A stretch of 54,230 nucleotides of DNA from an uncultured Prevotellaceae bacterium. GTDB taxonomy: Bacteria > Bacteroidota > Bacteroidia > Bacteroidales > Bacteroidaceae. The notes below the pieces were generated by a model that saw nothing but the letters and a program-made list of their open reading frames with translations, did not search any database and was not told the DNA's origin. The position numbers were made by a program, and so were the translations under genes. The stretch spans positions 1 through 54,230 of the forward strand of contig CADADN010000048.1 of assembly GCA_902786665.1 (NCBI GenBank), written 5' to 3'. Position 1 is the stretch's first letter. Each line of letters starts with the position of its first letter. This document shows, piece after piece, positions 15,750 through 25,370 of this stretch.

Positions 15750-16487
15750 TTATTCGTAATGCCTGATTCTCACATCAATCCCCTCCCCTTGGAGTTGCGA
15801 CGGTAGGTTGGTGACATCGGTTTGGCCGTAGTGATATGGGAACACCACCTTGGGCTTGATAACCTTAGCCGCCCTTACCAACTGCTCCGTAGTCATTGTG
15901 AAAGGTTGGTTGCATGGAAGGAATGCGATGTCGATGTCTTTGATGTCAGCCATCTCGGGGATGTCCTCTGTGTCGCCAGCAATGTAAATGCGCAATCCGT
16001 CTATAGTGAGGATATAGCCATTGTCACGTTCCTTGGGATGGTACTGCTGTCTGCCTTCCGTCGTATTGTATGCAGGAACGGCCTCAACAATAATGTCATC
16101 GGCGACTTGCATCTTGTCCCCATTCTTCATCGCCTTACCTGAACCATACATTTCTGTACACCTTTGGTTCATGATCAACTGTGTACGCTCCGCCGTCAGC
16201 AACTTGATGGTTTGGGGGTCATAGTGGTCGCCATGCTCGTGGGTGACAAAGAGATAATCCGCCTTGGGCATCACGCTGTAGTCCACCGTCCTGTCGCGCA
16301 GTTTGGCACAAGGGTCGATTTCTATCTCCCTGCCGTCGTACTCGATGCGTATGCTTGCGTGCATCAGAGCATAGAACTTGACGGTTTTCCCGCTTTTGGT
16401 GTTGAACACATCAGTTTCATAATTTCCTTGACCATAGGCTGTAGCCAGTCCCACCATGGCCAATAAGCATGCAATAATCTTTTTCAT
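15750..16487 (-). CDS. Secreted MBL-fold metallohydrolase (UlaG-like)
   Basis: Protein of 245 residues with a signal peptide (K-K, hydrophobic core, A-Y-G-Q). The metal site is H-x-H-x-D-H in T-H-E-H-G-D-H-Y, followed by I-A-G-D-T-E-D and F-P-Y-H-Y-G, as in UlaG-like lactonase relatives. Export is unusual for UlaG itself but common for this Bacteroidota subgroup. The substrate is unknown. A TATCTTTG box on the minus strand at 16564-16571, with TTG 20 bases further upstream, is a likely promoter. Confidence 0.88.
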   Translation of the reverse strand: MKKIIACLLAMVGLATAYGQGNYETDVFNTKSGKTVKFYALMHASIRIEYDGREIEIDPCAKLRDRTVDYSVMPKADYLFVTHEHGDHYDPQTIKLLTAERTQLIMNQRCTEMYGSGKAMKNGDKMQVADDIIVEAVPAYNTTEGRQQYHPKERDNGYILTIDGLRIYIAGDTEDIPEMADIKDIDIAFLPCNQPFTMTTEQLVRAAKVIKPKVVFPYHYGQTDVTNLPSQLQGEGIDVRIRHYE

Positions 16488-16851
16488 TTTTGTCTATCAT
16501 TAAAACGTGTGGTACAATCCTCCTTCATTTCCAAGCCTTATTCCACCTTTCATTATCAGGCTACAAAGATAGTAATTTTTTATAGGTTGTCCAACGCATT
16601 GTTCAATTTTTTCATCATCCCTAGCGGGTAAGGAGAACCTACAGAAGAAGCATACCTTCGTCCTGCTCGCCCACGAGCACTCTATGATAGTCCCATGCAA
16701 CCCCAATTCGAAGTGATTCATTCAATTATTTACTCAACTGGCTTAAAATATCCGATTTTTTATCTAAATTTGCACCGAGATTGGACAACGTTTTTCTCAT
16801 AAGAGCATAAATATAATAATCATACCAATAAAGCAAAGAACCAAAAAGACT
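16488..16851. other. Divergent intergenic region between MBL hydrolase and nadE
   Basis: Carries a minus-strand promoter candidate (TATCTTTG, 16564-16571) for the hydrolase and a plus-strand TAAATTTG at 16765-16772 for nadE, the latter without a clear TTTG partner. The open frame at 16500-16721 (minus) shows no family resemblance and is not called. Confidence 0.5.
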
Positions 16852-17697
16852 ATGAATTATCAGAAAGTATTTGAGACGATGGTAAGCGAGACGGCAAAGT
16901 ATCTTACCAACAGCGGACTGAAGACCATGGTCCTCGGCATCTCCGGTGGCTTGGATTCCACCGTGACGGCTGCCATCTGTGCCGAAGTAGTGAAACAATA
17001 CCCAGAACAGCAGTTAAAATTCATCGGCGTCAGCCTGCCTTGTTCATCGAACACGGTGGAGGAGAACGACTCTGCCAGCACAGCAATGAAGGCATTCTGC
17101 AATGAATACTGGGTGGAGAATTTGCAGGCCCAATATCTGTTGCTGAGGGCCACCTGCGAGCAGCGCTACGCCTCAACACGCATCTCTCAGGGCAACATCA
17201 AGGCCCGTCTGCGCATGATCTACCTCTACAACATCGCCTCGGTCACCAGCGGGTTGGTGATGGACACCGACAACTTGACAGAGCACAACCTGGGCTTCTG
17301 GACCATCCACGGTGACGTGGCTGACTACAATCCCATAGGTGGACTGTGGAAACACGAGGTCTATGAACTCTGCAAATATCTCTTCACGGAGCGTTATGCC
17401 GATGAGACCGACGTACGCCATCAAGCCTTGCGTGCAGCATATGGCATCATTCCCACCGATGGCAACGGTGTGGAAGCCGGTGGCGACATGGCTCAGATTG
17501 CTCCCGGCCACACCTACGAGGAGGTAGATGACATCCTTTGCACCTATTTGCAGAAGGGCAACGACGAGAAGGAAATGAAACGCTTGAACGATGCCTATGG
17601 CGCAGAAACCGTGGAGCGCGTCCTAACCCGCCACCACCGCTCAGCATTCAAGCGCAAGCGCATGCCAATCGTCATAGAGAGGTCGCTTTACGAGTAA
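16852..17697 (+). CDS. nadE: Ammonia-dependent NAD synthetase
   Basis: Final step of NAD biosynthesis: amidation of nicotinate adenine dinucleotide with ATP. The 281-residue protein has the ATP-pyrophosphatase P-loop S-G-G-L-D-S-T (31-37), Q-G-N-I-K-A-R-L-R-M and G-T/T-D-N-L-T-E-x-x-L-G segments, and lacks the N-terminal glutaminase domain, so it uses ammonia or an outside donor. The C-terminal H-H-R-S-A-F-K-R-K-R is typical. NAD is also the substrate of the sirtuin at 1136, but the genes are 15 kb apart and no link is shown. A repeat tract begins at the base after its stop codon. Confidence 0.95.
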   Translation: MNYQKVFETMVSETAKYLTNSGLKTMVLGISGGLDSTVTAAICAEVVKQYPEQQLKFIGVSLPCSSNTVEENDSASTAMKAFCNEYWVENLQAQYLLLRATCEQRYASTRISQGNIKARLRMIYLYNIASVTSGLVMDTDNLTEHNLGFWTIHGDVADYNPIGGLWKHEVYELCKYLFTERYADETDVRHQALRAAYGIIPTDGNGVEAGGDMAQIAPGHTYEEVDDILCTYLQKGNDEKEMKRLNDAYGAETVERVLTRHHRSAFKRKRMPIVIERSLYE

Positions 17698-17788
17698 GGG
17701 GAGTTGAAGGTTGAAGTTAAAGGGGAGTTAAAGATTGGAGTTAAAGGGGAGTTAAAGAGGAGTTAAAAAGGAGTTAAAGGGACGTATG
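17698..17788 (+). repeat. 11-base tandem repeat with two irregular units plus cap
   Basis: GGGGAGTTGAA, an irregular unit, GGGGAGTTAAA, an irregular unit, GGGGAGTTAAA, GAGGAGTTAAA, AAGGAGTTAAA, then GGGACGTATG. Starts at the first base after the nadE stop. Confidence 0.9.
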
Positions 17789-18017
17789 TCCACTTCATCA
17801 CCATTTTTGATTGCCATAGGGACTTACTTCCTGAATGTCTGCTTCTGTGATATATGTCCCGTGATACAGAGTAATTTTTGGAGGTGAACTTCACTGCTTT
17901 GACGATATCATTCGCCCCACCATCCAAGAAGCCCTGCTCTATTGCTTCACCACCACATCGAGGAATGTGATCTTTGTGGTTTCACGAACCCTGACGCTTG
18001 GCGAATATCGTCAGCAT

Positions 18018-18047
18018 AAAAAGAGGCGGTGAAAACCGCCTCTTTTT
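18018..18047. terminator. Bidirectional intrinsic terminator between nadE and carB
   Basis: AAAAAGAGGCGG, a six-base loop, CCGCCTCTTTTT. The A and T runs on the two sides allow termination of both convergent genes. Confidence 0.9.
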
Positions 18048-18067
18048 ATGTGAAGATGATTTGAATG

Positions 18068-21000
18068 TCATGAGTTGTATTCCTGCCACGACTTGATTTG
18101 GATGTCCTCCATCTTCATGGCGCAGAAGGCCTCGATGAATGCCTTTGCCAGACGCACGTTGGTCATCAGCGGGATGTTGTGGTCGATGGCGGCACGTCGG
18201 ATGCGGTAGCCGTTGGTGAGTTCACGCTTGGTGTGGTTCTTGGGCACGTTGATGATGAGTTCTATCTTGTGTGCAGCAATGAGGTCCATCACGTTGTCGG
18301 GCAAGTCCTCGTCGGGCCACGACACGGCCTTTGCCGGCACGCCGTTGTCATTGAAGAACTTGGCAGTTCCCGCTGTACCGTAAATCTCATATCCGTTGCG
18401 CACCATCTCACGTGCAGGTTCCAACAAATCCACCTTTCCTTTTGCATCACCCGAAGAGATGAGTACGCTCTTCTCTGGCAGTTTGTAGCCAGTGGCAATC
18501 AAGGAGTTGAGCAGGGCCTCGTTGAGGTCTTCACCCAGGCATCCCACCTCGCCTGTACTGCTCATATCCACACCGAGCACGGGGTCGGCATTCTGCAAGC
18601 GAGCGAAAGAGAACTGCGACGCCTTGACACCGATGCGGTCGATGTCGAACTCGCTCTTCTCCGGCGTGGTGTAAGGAACATCGAGCATGATCTTGGTAGC
18701 TGTCTCGATGAAGTTGGTTTTTAGAATCTTGCTGACGAAGGGGAAGGAACGGCTGGCCCTGAGGTTGCACTCGATGACCTTCACCTCCCTGTTCTTCGCT
18801 AGGTATTGGATGTTGAACGGACCGCTGATATTGAGTTCCTTGGCTATCTTCCGTGAAATCTTCTTGATTTGACGGATGGTGGAGAAATAGACGTGCTGAG
18901 CAGGGAACACCATAGTGGCGTCGCCGGAGTGTACGCCGGCATATTCGATATGCTCGCTGATGGCGTATTCCACAATCTCACCCTTGTCGGCCACGGCGTC
19001 AAACTCAATCTCCTTTGTCTCAGTCATGAACTTCGACACGACGACGGGATACTCCTTCGACACCTCCGTTGCCATCTCCAGGAATCGTCCCAATTCCTCA
19101 TAGTCGTAGCAGACATTCATCGCCGCTCCGGAGAGCACATAACTCGGACGGACGAGTACAGGGAATCCCACCTCCTTGACGAAGGCCTCGATGTCCTCGA
19201 GCGAGGTGAGCGCCCTCCATGCCGGTTGGTCGATGCCCAATTTGTCGAGCATGGCCGAGAACTTGTCCCTGTTTTCCGCCCTGTCGATATTCACCGGCGA
19301 GGTGCCGAGGATGGGCACGCCCTGACGGTAGAGTTTCATTGCCAGGTTGTTTGGGATTTGTCCACCTACCGAGACGACGACGCCCTTGGGCTGCTCCAAA
19401 TCGATGACATCGAGCACCCTTTCCAAGGAAAGTTCATCGAAATAGAGTCGGTCGCACATGTCATAGTCGGTCGACACCGTTTCCGGGTTGTAGTTGATCA
19501 TGATGCTCTTGTATCCCAACTTCCTTGCGGTGTTGATGGCGTTTACTGAGCACCAGTCAAACTCCACCGAAGAGCCGATACGGTAGGCACCCGAGCCCAA
19601 GACGATGACGCTCTTCTCGTTTTTGTAGTAATTGACGTCATGGAACTTGTAGTTGCCCGGTTTGGCGTTGTAATGGTATGTGAAATAGAGGTAGTTGGTG
19701 AGTTCAGGATGCTCGCTGGCCACGGTGTTGATTCGCTTCACGGAAGGTACGATGCCCTTTGCCTTGCGGTACTCCCTGACGGCGAGGTTCTCGTTGTACA
19801 TATTGGAATCCTCTGGCTTGAGCACGAAGCGTGCAATTTGGAAGTCAGAGAAACCGGCAGCCTTCACCGTAACGAGGAAATCGTCGGGCACCTCTTCCAT
19901 GCTGTTGTATTGCATGAGCTGGTGCTTGAGGTCGACGATTCTCTTGAGTCGCGAAATGAACCATTTGTCAATCTTTGTCAGTTCCTCGATGCGCTCCACG
20001 GTGTACCCCTCTTCCAAGGCCTGTGCGATGGCGAAGATGCGCAGGTCTGTCGGATTCTCCAAAGCATCGTCTAGGTTGTCGAACTTCGTGTGGTCGTTGC
20101 CCACGAAGCCGTGCATACCCTGCCCTATCATGCGGAGTCCTTTCTGAATCATCTCCTCGAAACTCCTTCCGATGGACATGATTTCTCCCACCGATTTCAT
20201 CGATGAACCAATTTTTCGCGACACGCCGGCAAACTTGTTGAGGTCCCATCTTGGAATCTTGCAGATCATATAGTCAAGCTGTGGCGCCTCATAAGCAGAA
20301 TTGGGAGTACCCATCTCACCGATTTGGTCGAGCGTATAGCCAAGAGCTATTTTGGCGGCCACGAAGGCGAGAGGATAACCTGTAGCCTTGCTGGCGAGGG
20401 CAGACGAGCGCGAGAGGCGTGCGTTGATTTCTATGATGCGATAGTCGTTAGTCTCAGCATTGAAAGCGAACTGTATGTTGCACTCGCCCACGATGTCGAG
20501 GTGCTTGACGCATTTGATGGACAACTCCTGAAGCATCTCCACCTGCTCCTGGGTCAGCGAACATGTAGGTGCCACGACGATACTCTCGCCTGTATGGATG
20601 CCCAGCGGGTCGAAATTCTCCATCGACGCCACGGTGAAGCACCGGTCGTTGGCGTCGCGGATGACCTCGAATTCTATCTCCTTCCATCCCTTGAGGCTTT
20701 CCTCGACGAGGATTTGCGGAGCGAAAGTGAAGGCACTCTCAGCAATCTCAATGAATTTCTTTTCGTCAGGACAGATGCCCGACCCCAGTCCTCCGAGGGC
20801 GTATGCGGAACGAATCATGATGGGGAATCCGATAGAATGAGCAGCGTTCAGCGCGTCTTCCATATTCTCCACGGCATGGCTCACGGGAACCTTGAGGTCC
20901 ACCTCTCCCAGTTTCTTGACGAAGAGGTCGCGGTCTTCCGTGTTCATGATGGCCTCGACAGAAGTACCCAGCACTTTCACTCCATATTTGTCGAGCGTGC

Positions 21001-21310
21001 CATTAAGGTAGAGTTCCGTGCCACAGTTGAGTGCCGTCTGTCCGCCAAAAGCGAGAAGGATGCCGTCGGGGCGCTCCTTTTTGATGATTTCAGTGACGAA
21101 CCACGGTGTGACAGGTTGGAAATACACTTTGTCTGCGATTCCCTCCGATGTCTGGATGGTGGCGATGTTGGGGTTGACGAGGACACTTGAGATACCCTCT
21201 TCCCTCAATGCTTTCAATGCTTGAGAACCAGAGTAGTCAAATTCACCAGCTTGTCCGATTTTCAGGGCCCCGCTGCCTAAGACGAGGACTTTTTTGAGAT
21301 TTTCTTTCAT
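18068..21310 (-). CDS. carB: Carbamoyl-phosphate synthase large subunit
   Basis: Makes carbamoyl phosphate from bicarbonate, ammonia and two ATP for arginine and pyrimidine synthesis. The 1080-residue protein has the two homologous ATP-grasp halves: V-L-V-L-G-S-G-A-L-K-I-G-Q-A-G-E-F-D-Y-S-G at the N-terminus and V-I-V-L-G-S-G-A-Y-R-I-G-S-S-V-E-F-D-W-C starting the second half, then the C-terminal MGS-like allosteric domain. The ATG at 21310 is chosen over a TTG 15 bases before it. No carA lies in the adjacent sequence, so the small subunit must be elsewhere. A TAATTTTG box on the minus strand (21354-21361) is a likely -7 element. Confidence 0.96.
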   Translation of the reverse strand: MKENLKKVLVLGSGALKIGQAGEFDYSGSQALKALREEGISSVLVNPNIATIQTSEGIADKVYFQPVTPWFVTEIIKKERPDGILLAFGGQTALNCGTELYLNGTLDKYGVKVLGTSVEAIMNTEDRDLFVKKLGEVDLKVPVSHAVENMEDALNAAHSIGFPIMIRSAYALGGLGSGICPDEKKFIEIAESAFTFAPQILVEESLKGWKEIEFEVIRDANDRCFTVASMENFDPLGIHTGESIVVAPTCSLTQEQVEMLQELSIKCVKHLDIVGECNIQFAFNAETNDYRIIEINARLSRSSALASKATGYPLAFVAAKIALGYTLDQIGEMGTPNSAYEAPQLDYMICKIPRWDLNKFAGVSRKIGSSMKSVGEIMSIGRSFEEMIQKGLRMIGQGMHGFVGNDHTKFDNLDDALENPTDLRIFAIAQALEEGYTVERIEELTKIDKWFISRLKRIVDLKHQLMQYNSMEEVPDDFLVTVKAAGFSDFQIARFVLKPEDSNMYNENLAVREYRKAKGIVPSVKRINTVASEHPELTNYLYFTYHYNAKPGNYKFHDVNYYKNEKSVIVLGSGAYRIGSSVEFDWCSVNAINTARKLGYKSIMINYNPETVSTDYDMCDRLYFDELSLERVLDVIDLEQPKGVVVSVGGQIPNNLAMKLYRQGVPILGTSPVNIDRAENRDKFSAMLDKLGIDQPAWRALTSLEDIEAFVKEVGFPVLVRPSYVLSGAAMNVCYDYEELGRFLEMATEVSKEYPVVVSKFMTETKEIEFDAVADKGEIVEYAISEHIEYAGVHSGDATMVFPAQHVYFSTIRQIKKISRKIAKELNISGPFNIQYLAKNREVKVIECNLRASRSFPFVSKILKTNFIETATKIMLDVPYTTPEKSEFDIDRIGVKASQFSFARLQNADPVLGVDMSSTGEVGCLGEDLNEALLNSLIATGYKLPEKSVLISSGDAKGKVDLLEPAREMVRNGYEIYGTAGTAKFFNDNGVPAKAVSWPDEDLPDNVMDLIAAHKIELIINVPKNHTKRELTNGYRIRRAAIDHNIPLMTNVRLAKAFIEAFCAMKMEDIQIKSWQEYNS

Positions 21311-21445
21311 TTGATATGATGACAAATTATCAGTTCTTCTGAAATTGACGGTGCAAAATTACACAAAAAAGATAAAAACGGTGTGATTATTGTCATTTTT
21401 TTAGCGTTAAAGGTTACATTATACCTTTTTCCGCCCTTTGTTCTG

Positions 21446-22780
21446 CTACTCCGTGTCAATTTTCACGATGTCAGGCCTGCAGTCAGGCGCTTCGGTAGTG
21501 ATGACGATATTGTCCAACTTGACATTCCTTGCGTGCCTGACGAAGAAGCCTTTGGCGGGTAGCGTTCCCAGCATGGTGGCTTCCGGGTATTCCTTTTCCT
21601 TGTCGTCGGGCGGAATGGGAGCGTCGTCGATTCCCCCATCGTGATGGATGCGTATGTTTGAGACAACGACATCCTCCACGGGATGCCCCGCCATGCCCAG
21701 GATGGAACACCCTGTTGGGCCAGCGTTTCTAACACACACATTGTCGATTCTGACACCACGTATGGTACCCACATGGTCGATGATGTCGCCTTGCTTATAG
21801 GGTCGTGCACGGTTGCCGAGCCAGATGAAGATAGGCGCTTCCGTCCCTTCAGCCACGATGTCGCATACGCAGACATTCTCCATCACGCCGCCATCAGTGA
21901 TTTCCAAAGAGAGGACCGACGTCCCTCTCCACTGCCCGAAGAATTTCTCTTTCTGGTCGTAGCTGGGTTTCACCACGATGCCAGAGATGGAGATGTTGCG
22001 GAACCCTCCGTTGGTCTCCGTTCCGAGTTTGATGGCGTTGCAGTGGCTGCTGACCACGCAGTCGCTGATGCGTATGTTCTCGCACAACCTTGGCGAAGTG
22101 CTCTTGAGCGTGATGCCATCGTCGTCGCTATCTGCAATCATCCCCCTGACCACCACCTCATGGCAGCCGTCGAGGTCGAGCGCGTCGTTGTTGAAGTTGT
22201 TACGGTTGAACACCTTGATACCGTCGATGGTGAGCCTGTCGCAAGCGAGGAAATGCTGCATCCAACATCCGGAGTTTCGCAAGGTGATGTCTCTAAGGAT
22301 GATGTCGGTGCTCTGTATGAAGCGCAACAGGTGAGGCCTTGTGATGCCCTCGTCGTTCCAGGACATTTTCTCGAATCCCCTGCCCCTGCCATCGATGGTG
22401 CCTTGCCCATCGATGGTGACATGGTGTACGCTGTCGGCATAGATGAGTTGGATAGTGGTGGTTTGTGTGCGCAACGACACATAGTTGGATTTCACCGGGA
22501 TGTAGTCTTCCAGGCGTGTGCTTCCATAGAGTGTGGCACCTTGTTCCAAGTGCAAGTTGACATTTGACTTGAGAAAGATGGTCCCGGTCTTGAAATTTCC
22601 CGCCGGCACGACCACCCTTCCTCCTCCGTTCTTGTTGCAAACGTCTATTGCCTGTTGGATGGCTTTAGTAGAAATGACGGTGGTGTCAGAAACAGCACCA
22701 TGGTCAAGTATGTTGTAATCAGCAGCTTCGGTGCTTATGGCAAATGCCGTCGCCAACACCAAGAAAAGAAAAGATTTCAT
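21446..22780 (-). CDS. Secreted GH28 polygalacturonase-like pectinase
   Basis: Protein of 444 residues with a signal peptide and the pectate-lyase-like right-handed beta-helix of GH28. The catalytic aspartates are visible in N-N-D-A-L-D-L-D-G and D-S-D-D-D-G-I, followed by S-S-H-C-N-A-I-K-L-G-T-E, matching the G-H-G and R-I-K positions in altered form. It should cut galacturonan or a rhamnogalacturonan backbone in the periplasm or outside. The replaced G-H-G motif (S-H-C) suggests an exo-type or unusual substrate. It is a single gene and shares a compact divergent promoter region with the phosphopantetheinyl transferase. Confidence 0.9.
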   Translation of the reverse strand: MKSFLFLVLATAFAISTEAADYNILDHGAVSDTTVISTKAIQQAIDVCNKNGGGRVVVPAGNFKTGTIFLKSNVNLHLEQGATLYGSTRLEDYIPVKSNYVSLRTQTTTIQLIYADSVHHVTIDGQGTIDGRGRGFEKMSWNDEGITRPHLLRFIQSTDIILRDITLRNSGCWMQHFLACDRLTIDGIKVFNRNNFNNDALDLDGCHEVVVRGMIADSDDDGITLKSTSPRLCENIRISDCVVSSHCNAIKLGTETNGGFRNISISGIVVKPSYDQKEKFFGQWRGTSVLSLEITDGGVMENVCVCDIVAEGTEAPIFIWLGNRARPYKQGDIIDHVGTIRGVRIDNVCVRNAGPTGCSILGMAGHPVEDVVVSNIRIHHDGGIDDAPIPPDDKEKEYPEATMLGTLPAKGFFVRHARNVKLDNIVITTEAPDCRPDIVKIDTE

Positions 22781-22799
22781 AAGGTTGTCTTTTGGTGTG

Positions 22800-22846
22800 C
22801 AAAGTTACTTATTTTTTTTGTAATTCAAGGAAAAAGCTTAATTTTG
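22800..22846. promoter_or_regulatory. Overlapping divergent promoters
   Basis: Minus strand: TTG (22826-22828), 18 bases, TAACTTTG (22800-22807) toward GH28. Plus strand: TTTG (22817-22820), 18 bases, TAATTTTG (22839-22846) toward the phosphopantetheinyl transferase. The two -33 regions interlock, so only one polymerase can bind at a time. Confidence 0.55.
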
Positions 22847-22882
22847 CATGGAAAACGTGAGGTATTGAACAACGAACCCACA

Positions 22883-23485
22883 ATGATTTACATCAATGAC
22901 GACATAGAAGGCTTTGATTTCGAGGCAGCGCTACCGCTCCTTTCCGACCAGCGTCGCAAGGAAGCGCTACGCTACACCTTTGAGTTGGGGCGTAAGTTGA
23001 ATGCTGCCGCCTATCTTCTTTTACGCCAAGGACTAAAGGAGGAATACGGCATCACCGATGCTCCCGTGTTTGAGTTTGGCGAAAAAGGGAAGCCATTCTT
23101 ATTGGGTAATAGCGACCTTCATTTCAACCTGAGCCATTGTCGCACAGCGGCGGTTTGCGCCCTCTCGCGCCACCCAGTAGGCATCGACGTGGAGCATATA
23201 CGTCCCCTCCGCGAATCGGTGGTCCGCTACACGATGAATGATGCGGAAATCTCCCGCATCATGTCTGCCGAAAATCCTGATTTGGAGTTTGTCAAGCTAT
23301 GGACCCAGAAAGAAGCGGTGCTGAAGCTGCGCGGCACAGGCATCACTGACGACATCAAGGAGGCTTTGTGTGGCGAGGAGCGCCCCCACACGGTGGTGAA
23401 CCTTGAGAAAGGATATGTGTTTTCCGTAACGGGAGGCGATGAGACCATGGTTTTCAAGAATGCAAACTTAGGAATATTCCAGTAA
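22883..23485 (+). CDS. 4'-phosphopantetheinyl transferase (Sfp type)
   Basis: Transfers phosphopantetheine from CoA to an acyl or peptidyl carrier protein. From the ATG at 22883 the protein has 200 residues. The magnesium-binding motif G-I-D-V-E and the W-T-Q-K-E-A-V-L-K-L motif with its catalytic Glu and Lys are present, together with F-N-L-S-H-C. Frames reaching further upstream cross the promoter and are rejected. It may serve the general fatty acid carrier protein or a secondary pathway; no biosynthetic cluster is next to it. Confidence 0.9.
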   Translation: MIYINDDIEGFDFEAALPLLSDQRRKEALRYTFELGRKLNAAAYLLLRQGLKEEYGITDAPVFEFGEKGKPFLLGNSDLHFNLSHCRTAAVCALSRHPVGIDVEHIRPLRESVVRYTMNDAEISRIMSAENPDLEFVKLWTQKEAVLKLRGTGITDDIKEALCGEERPHTVVNLEKGYVFSVTGGDETMVFKNANLGIFQ

Positions 23486-23528
23486 CCTCGCATCTCTTGT
23501 CGATATGTTTCAGCCTCACTGCCCTCCC

Positions 23529-24368
23529 CTATTCTTTTGAATTTCTCTTCTTATAAGCTTCACTGTTCGGAAGCACGGCATCAAAATAGATTTTCGGAAT
23601 CTCTTCGACTTTCAACCCGGCAGGAACCATCCCTGACGAGTTAATGACGGTACCGTCGCTGTATCTGGCCTCGAAAGTCCAACGTTGTCCGTCAAGCATC
23701 CGATACTTTGGAATATCGGGCAGTTCCCAATCGTTGAAGTCATAATTACCGTGCAGTTGGTATAAATGTTGCGAGATGATGGCCTCATGCATCATTTCGA
23801 GGTATTTCACATCCACTTTGAACTGTATGTCTTTATAAGAATAGGTGACCAGCGCAGAGTCGCCATCAACTCTCTCAATGGTGAAAGGCAGGTCTGGATT
23901 GTATCTCATGCCAGATGAGCCATAGCTCACCGAAATCAGTTCACCAGTAGGTTCCGTTCTTTGATCCGCCTCTCTTTCACTTGCCAAGATACGGCATTCC
24001 TTTTCATACAAATCATAGCGCAGTTCCTCTCTTTCTATCTGACTGACGATTTTATCATACGTTCCTGATTTCAAGATTTTGGGTCCCGCCCAGTCCCGAT
24101 GCTCTTGTATGAATTTGTTTTCCTCATGACGCCTTTGGATGCTGTCGTCTTTGAGTTTTGCTGTTTGTTCGTCCCACTTGGCCAAGTCGTGGAGTTCATC
24201 AATACAAAGCTGGTCAAAGCTCATCAGTTTGGGAAGCGGTGCGCGCGACTTTGTTTGTGTGACCAGTCTCCTCAGTCTTTTCACCTCATCCTTGGGGTAT
24301 GGTGTCTGGGCAGACGCCTCCCATCCCATCAGCATCACCATTGTCAGCAAAACCAATTTTCTCATCAT
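23529..24368 (-). CDS. Secreted protein of unknown function
   Basis: Protein of 279 residues with a clear signal peptide (R-K, hydrophobic core, A-S-A-Q). The mature N-terminal half is rich in charged residues and likely helical (about 25-125, many K, E and R), the C-terminal half looks beta-rich. I do not recognise the family. It follows two DUF4230 genes with a 9-base gap, so it is probably the third member of that operon and located in the periplasm. Confidence 0.75.
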   Translation of the reverse strand: MMRKLVLLTMVMLMGWEASAQTPYPKDEVKRLRRLVTQTKSRAPLPKLMSFDQLCIDELHDLAKWDEQTAKLKDDSIQRRHEENKFIQEHRDWAGPKILKSGTYDKIVSQIEREELRYDLYEKECRILASEREADQRTEPTGELISVSYGSSGMRYNPDLPFTIERVDGDSALVTYSYKDIQFKVDVKYLEMMHEAIISQHLYQLHGNYDFNDWELPDIPKYRMLDGQRWTFEARYSDGTVINSSGMVPAGLKVEEIPKIYFDAVLPNSEAYKKRNSKE

Positions 24369-24377
24369 ATCATTACA

Positions 24378-25370
24378 TTACGGGTAAGTATATAGCACTC
24401 TGTTGTTCACATCCACGTGTTCCACCTTGACATTCAAAGAGTTATTGAATATTTGCCCTGCAATCACCTTTTTCCATCGAGCCACTTCGTCAGTATTGGC
24501 ATTTTTCAAGATGTCAACAGCCTCTTTTGAGCCCGATGTAAAACGGTGGCGCAACAAAACGAGGAGTGTGTTTCCCTCCTTCTTCACCTCCACATCACCA
24601 TCCTTAAGATTGCGGTTGAAGAAATCGCCCAGTGCGAAGAGTTCAGGGTAGCTGTAGGTGGCTCCAGGGAAATACATCCTCCGCTCCCCTTTTCCCTTGA
24701 GGAGCAGGAATCGTTTTCCTTGTTCCTGATAAAATTTATAAGGAGTGGTGCAAGCATAAGGTTCCCCCAACAGAGCCAGTCCGTAACTCGACCGTGGCTG
24801 CACCTCGACGATGACGGTGGTGAATCCCAACTTCCTCACCAATGTTTTCATCATCACCTTTCCCAATTCCTCTGCCTTTCGGTAGCAACTGTCATACTCA
24901 CAGCTCCTAAGCATGATAGCCTCCGCCCGTTTCTTGAACACGTCCATGGCCTCGTTGTTCCATGTCCCTTTCTCGATGGCCGTATGCTTCCCAGCTTCAT
25001 CTATGGTATGACCTTTCTTGTTGAGCACCTCCACTGGTGGCAACGTGACCAAGACGGTGTCCTCTCCCAATCTTCTGAATGTCTGTTCGTCACATTTGGA
25101 AAGGTCGAATCCCAGGTTGAGCGTTGCCGGATAGATGACATACAGTTTGTCTTCCGTGTTGGAAAACAATCCTTTGCTGATGCGATGCTCGCAAACAAGG
25201 ATTTCCTTGTGGAAGGAAGCCACCTTGAGTTGCTCCGTCTTGGAAATCTGGTTGATGGTAATCGGCCACACTTTGTAGTCAAGGTCGTTGGAACGCCGCA
25301 ACATGAAATAGACGAATCCGGCGATAAGCAACAAGACGATTACAGTGGCTATGGTCAATGTCCTGTTCAT
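24378..25370 (-). CDS. DUF4230 protein with an N-terminal membrane anchor
   Basis: Protein of 330 residues: one transmembrane helix at about 5-25, then a large soluble domain outside the membrane with the DUF4230 pattern (L-x-V-A-S-F-x-K-E-I, G-F-D-L-S-K, V-T-L-P-P-V-E-V-L). The function of DUF4230 is unknown. It overlaps the DUF4230 lipoprotein gene before it as ATGA, so both are made together; adjacent paired copies suggest a two-part envelope complex. Confidence 0.85.
   Translation of the reverse strand: MNRTLTIATVIVLLLIAGFVYFMLRRSNDLDYKVWPITINQISKTEQLKVASFHKEILVCEHRISKGLFSNTEDKLYVIYPATLNLGFDLSKCDEQTFRRLGEDTVLVTLPPVEVLNKKGHTIDEAGKHTAIEKGTWNNEAMDVFKKRAEAIMLRSCEYDSCYRKAEELGKVMMKTLVRKLGFTTVIVEVQPRSSYGLALLGEPYACTTPYKFYQEQGKRFLLLKGKGERRMYFPGATYSYPELFALGDFFNRNLKDGDVEVKKEGNTLLVLLRHRFTSGSKEAVDILKNANTDEVARWKKVIAGQIFNNSLNVKVEHVDVNNRVLYTYP

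Larger units (their letters stand above)
17698..18067. other. Intergenic region between nadE and carB
   Basis: Contains the 11-base repeat tract (17698-17788), about 200 bases without a clear gene, and a bidirectional terminator (18018-18047). On the minus strand near 17850-17990 there is a stretch that looks faintly protein-like but is interrupted; no family was recognised. Confidence 0.55.

Noticed and set aside
16500-16721. 73-residue minus-strand frame between MBL hydrolase and nadE
   Set aside because: No recognisable motif, no start signals, and it overlaps the likely promoter of the hydrolase.
18068-21310. Long open frames on the plus strand opposite carB
   Set aside because: They are by-products of carB codon use; none has a recognisable domain and carB is complete.
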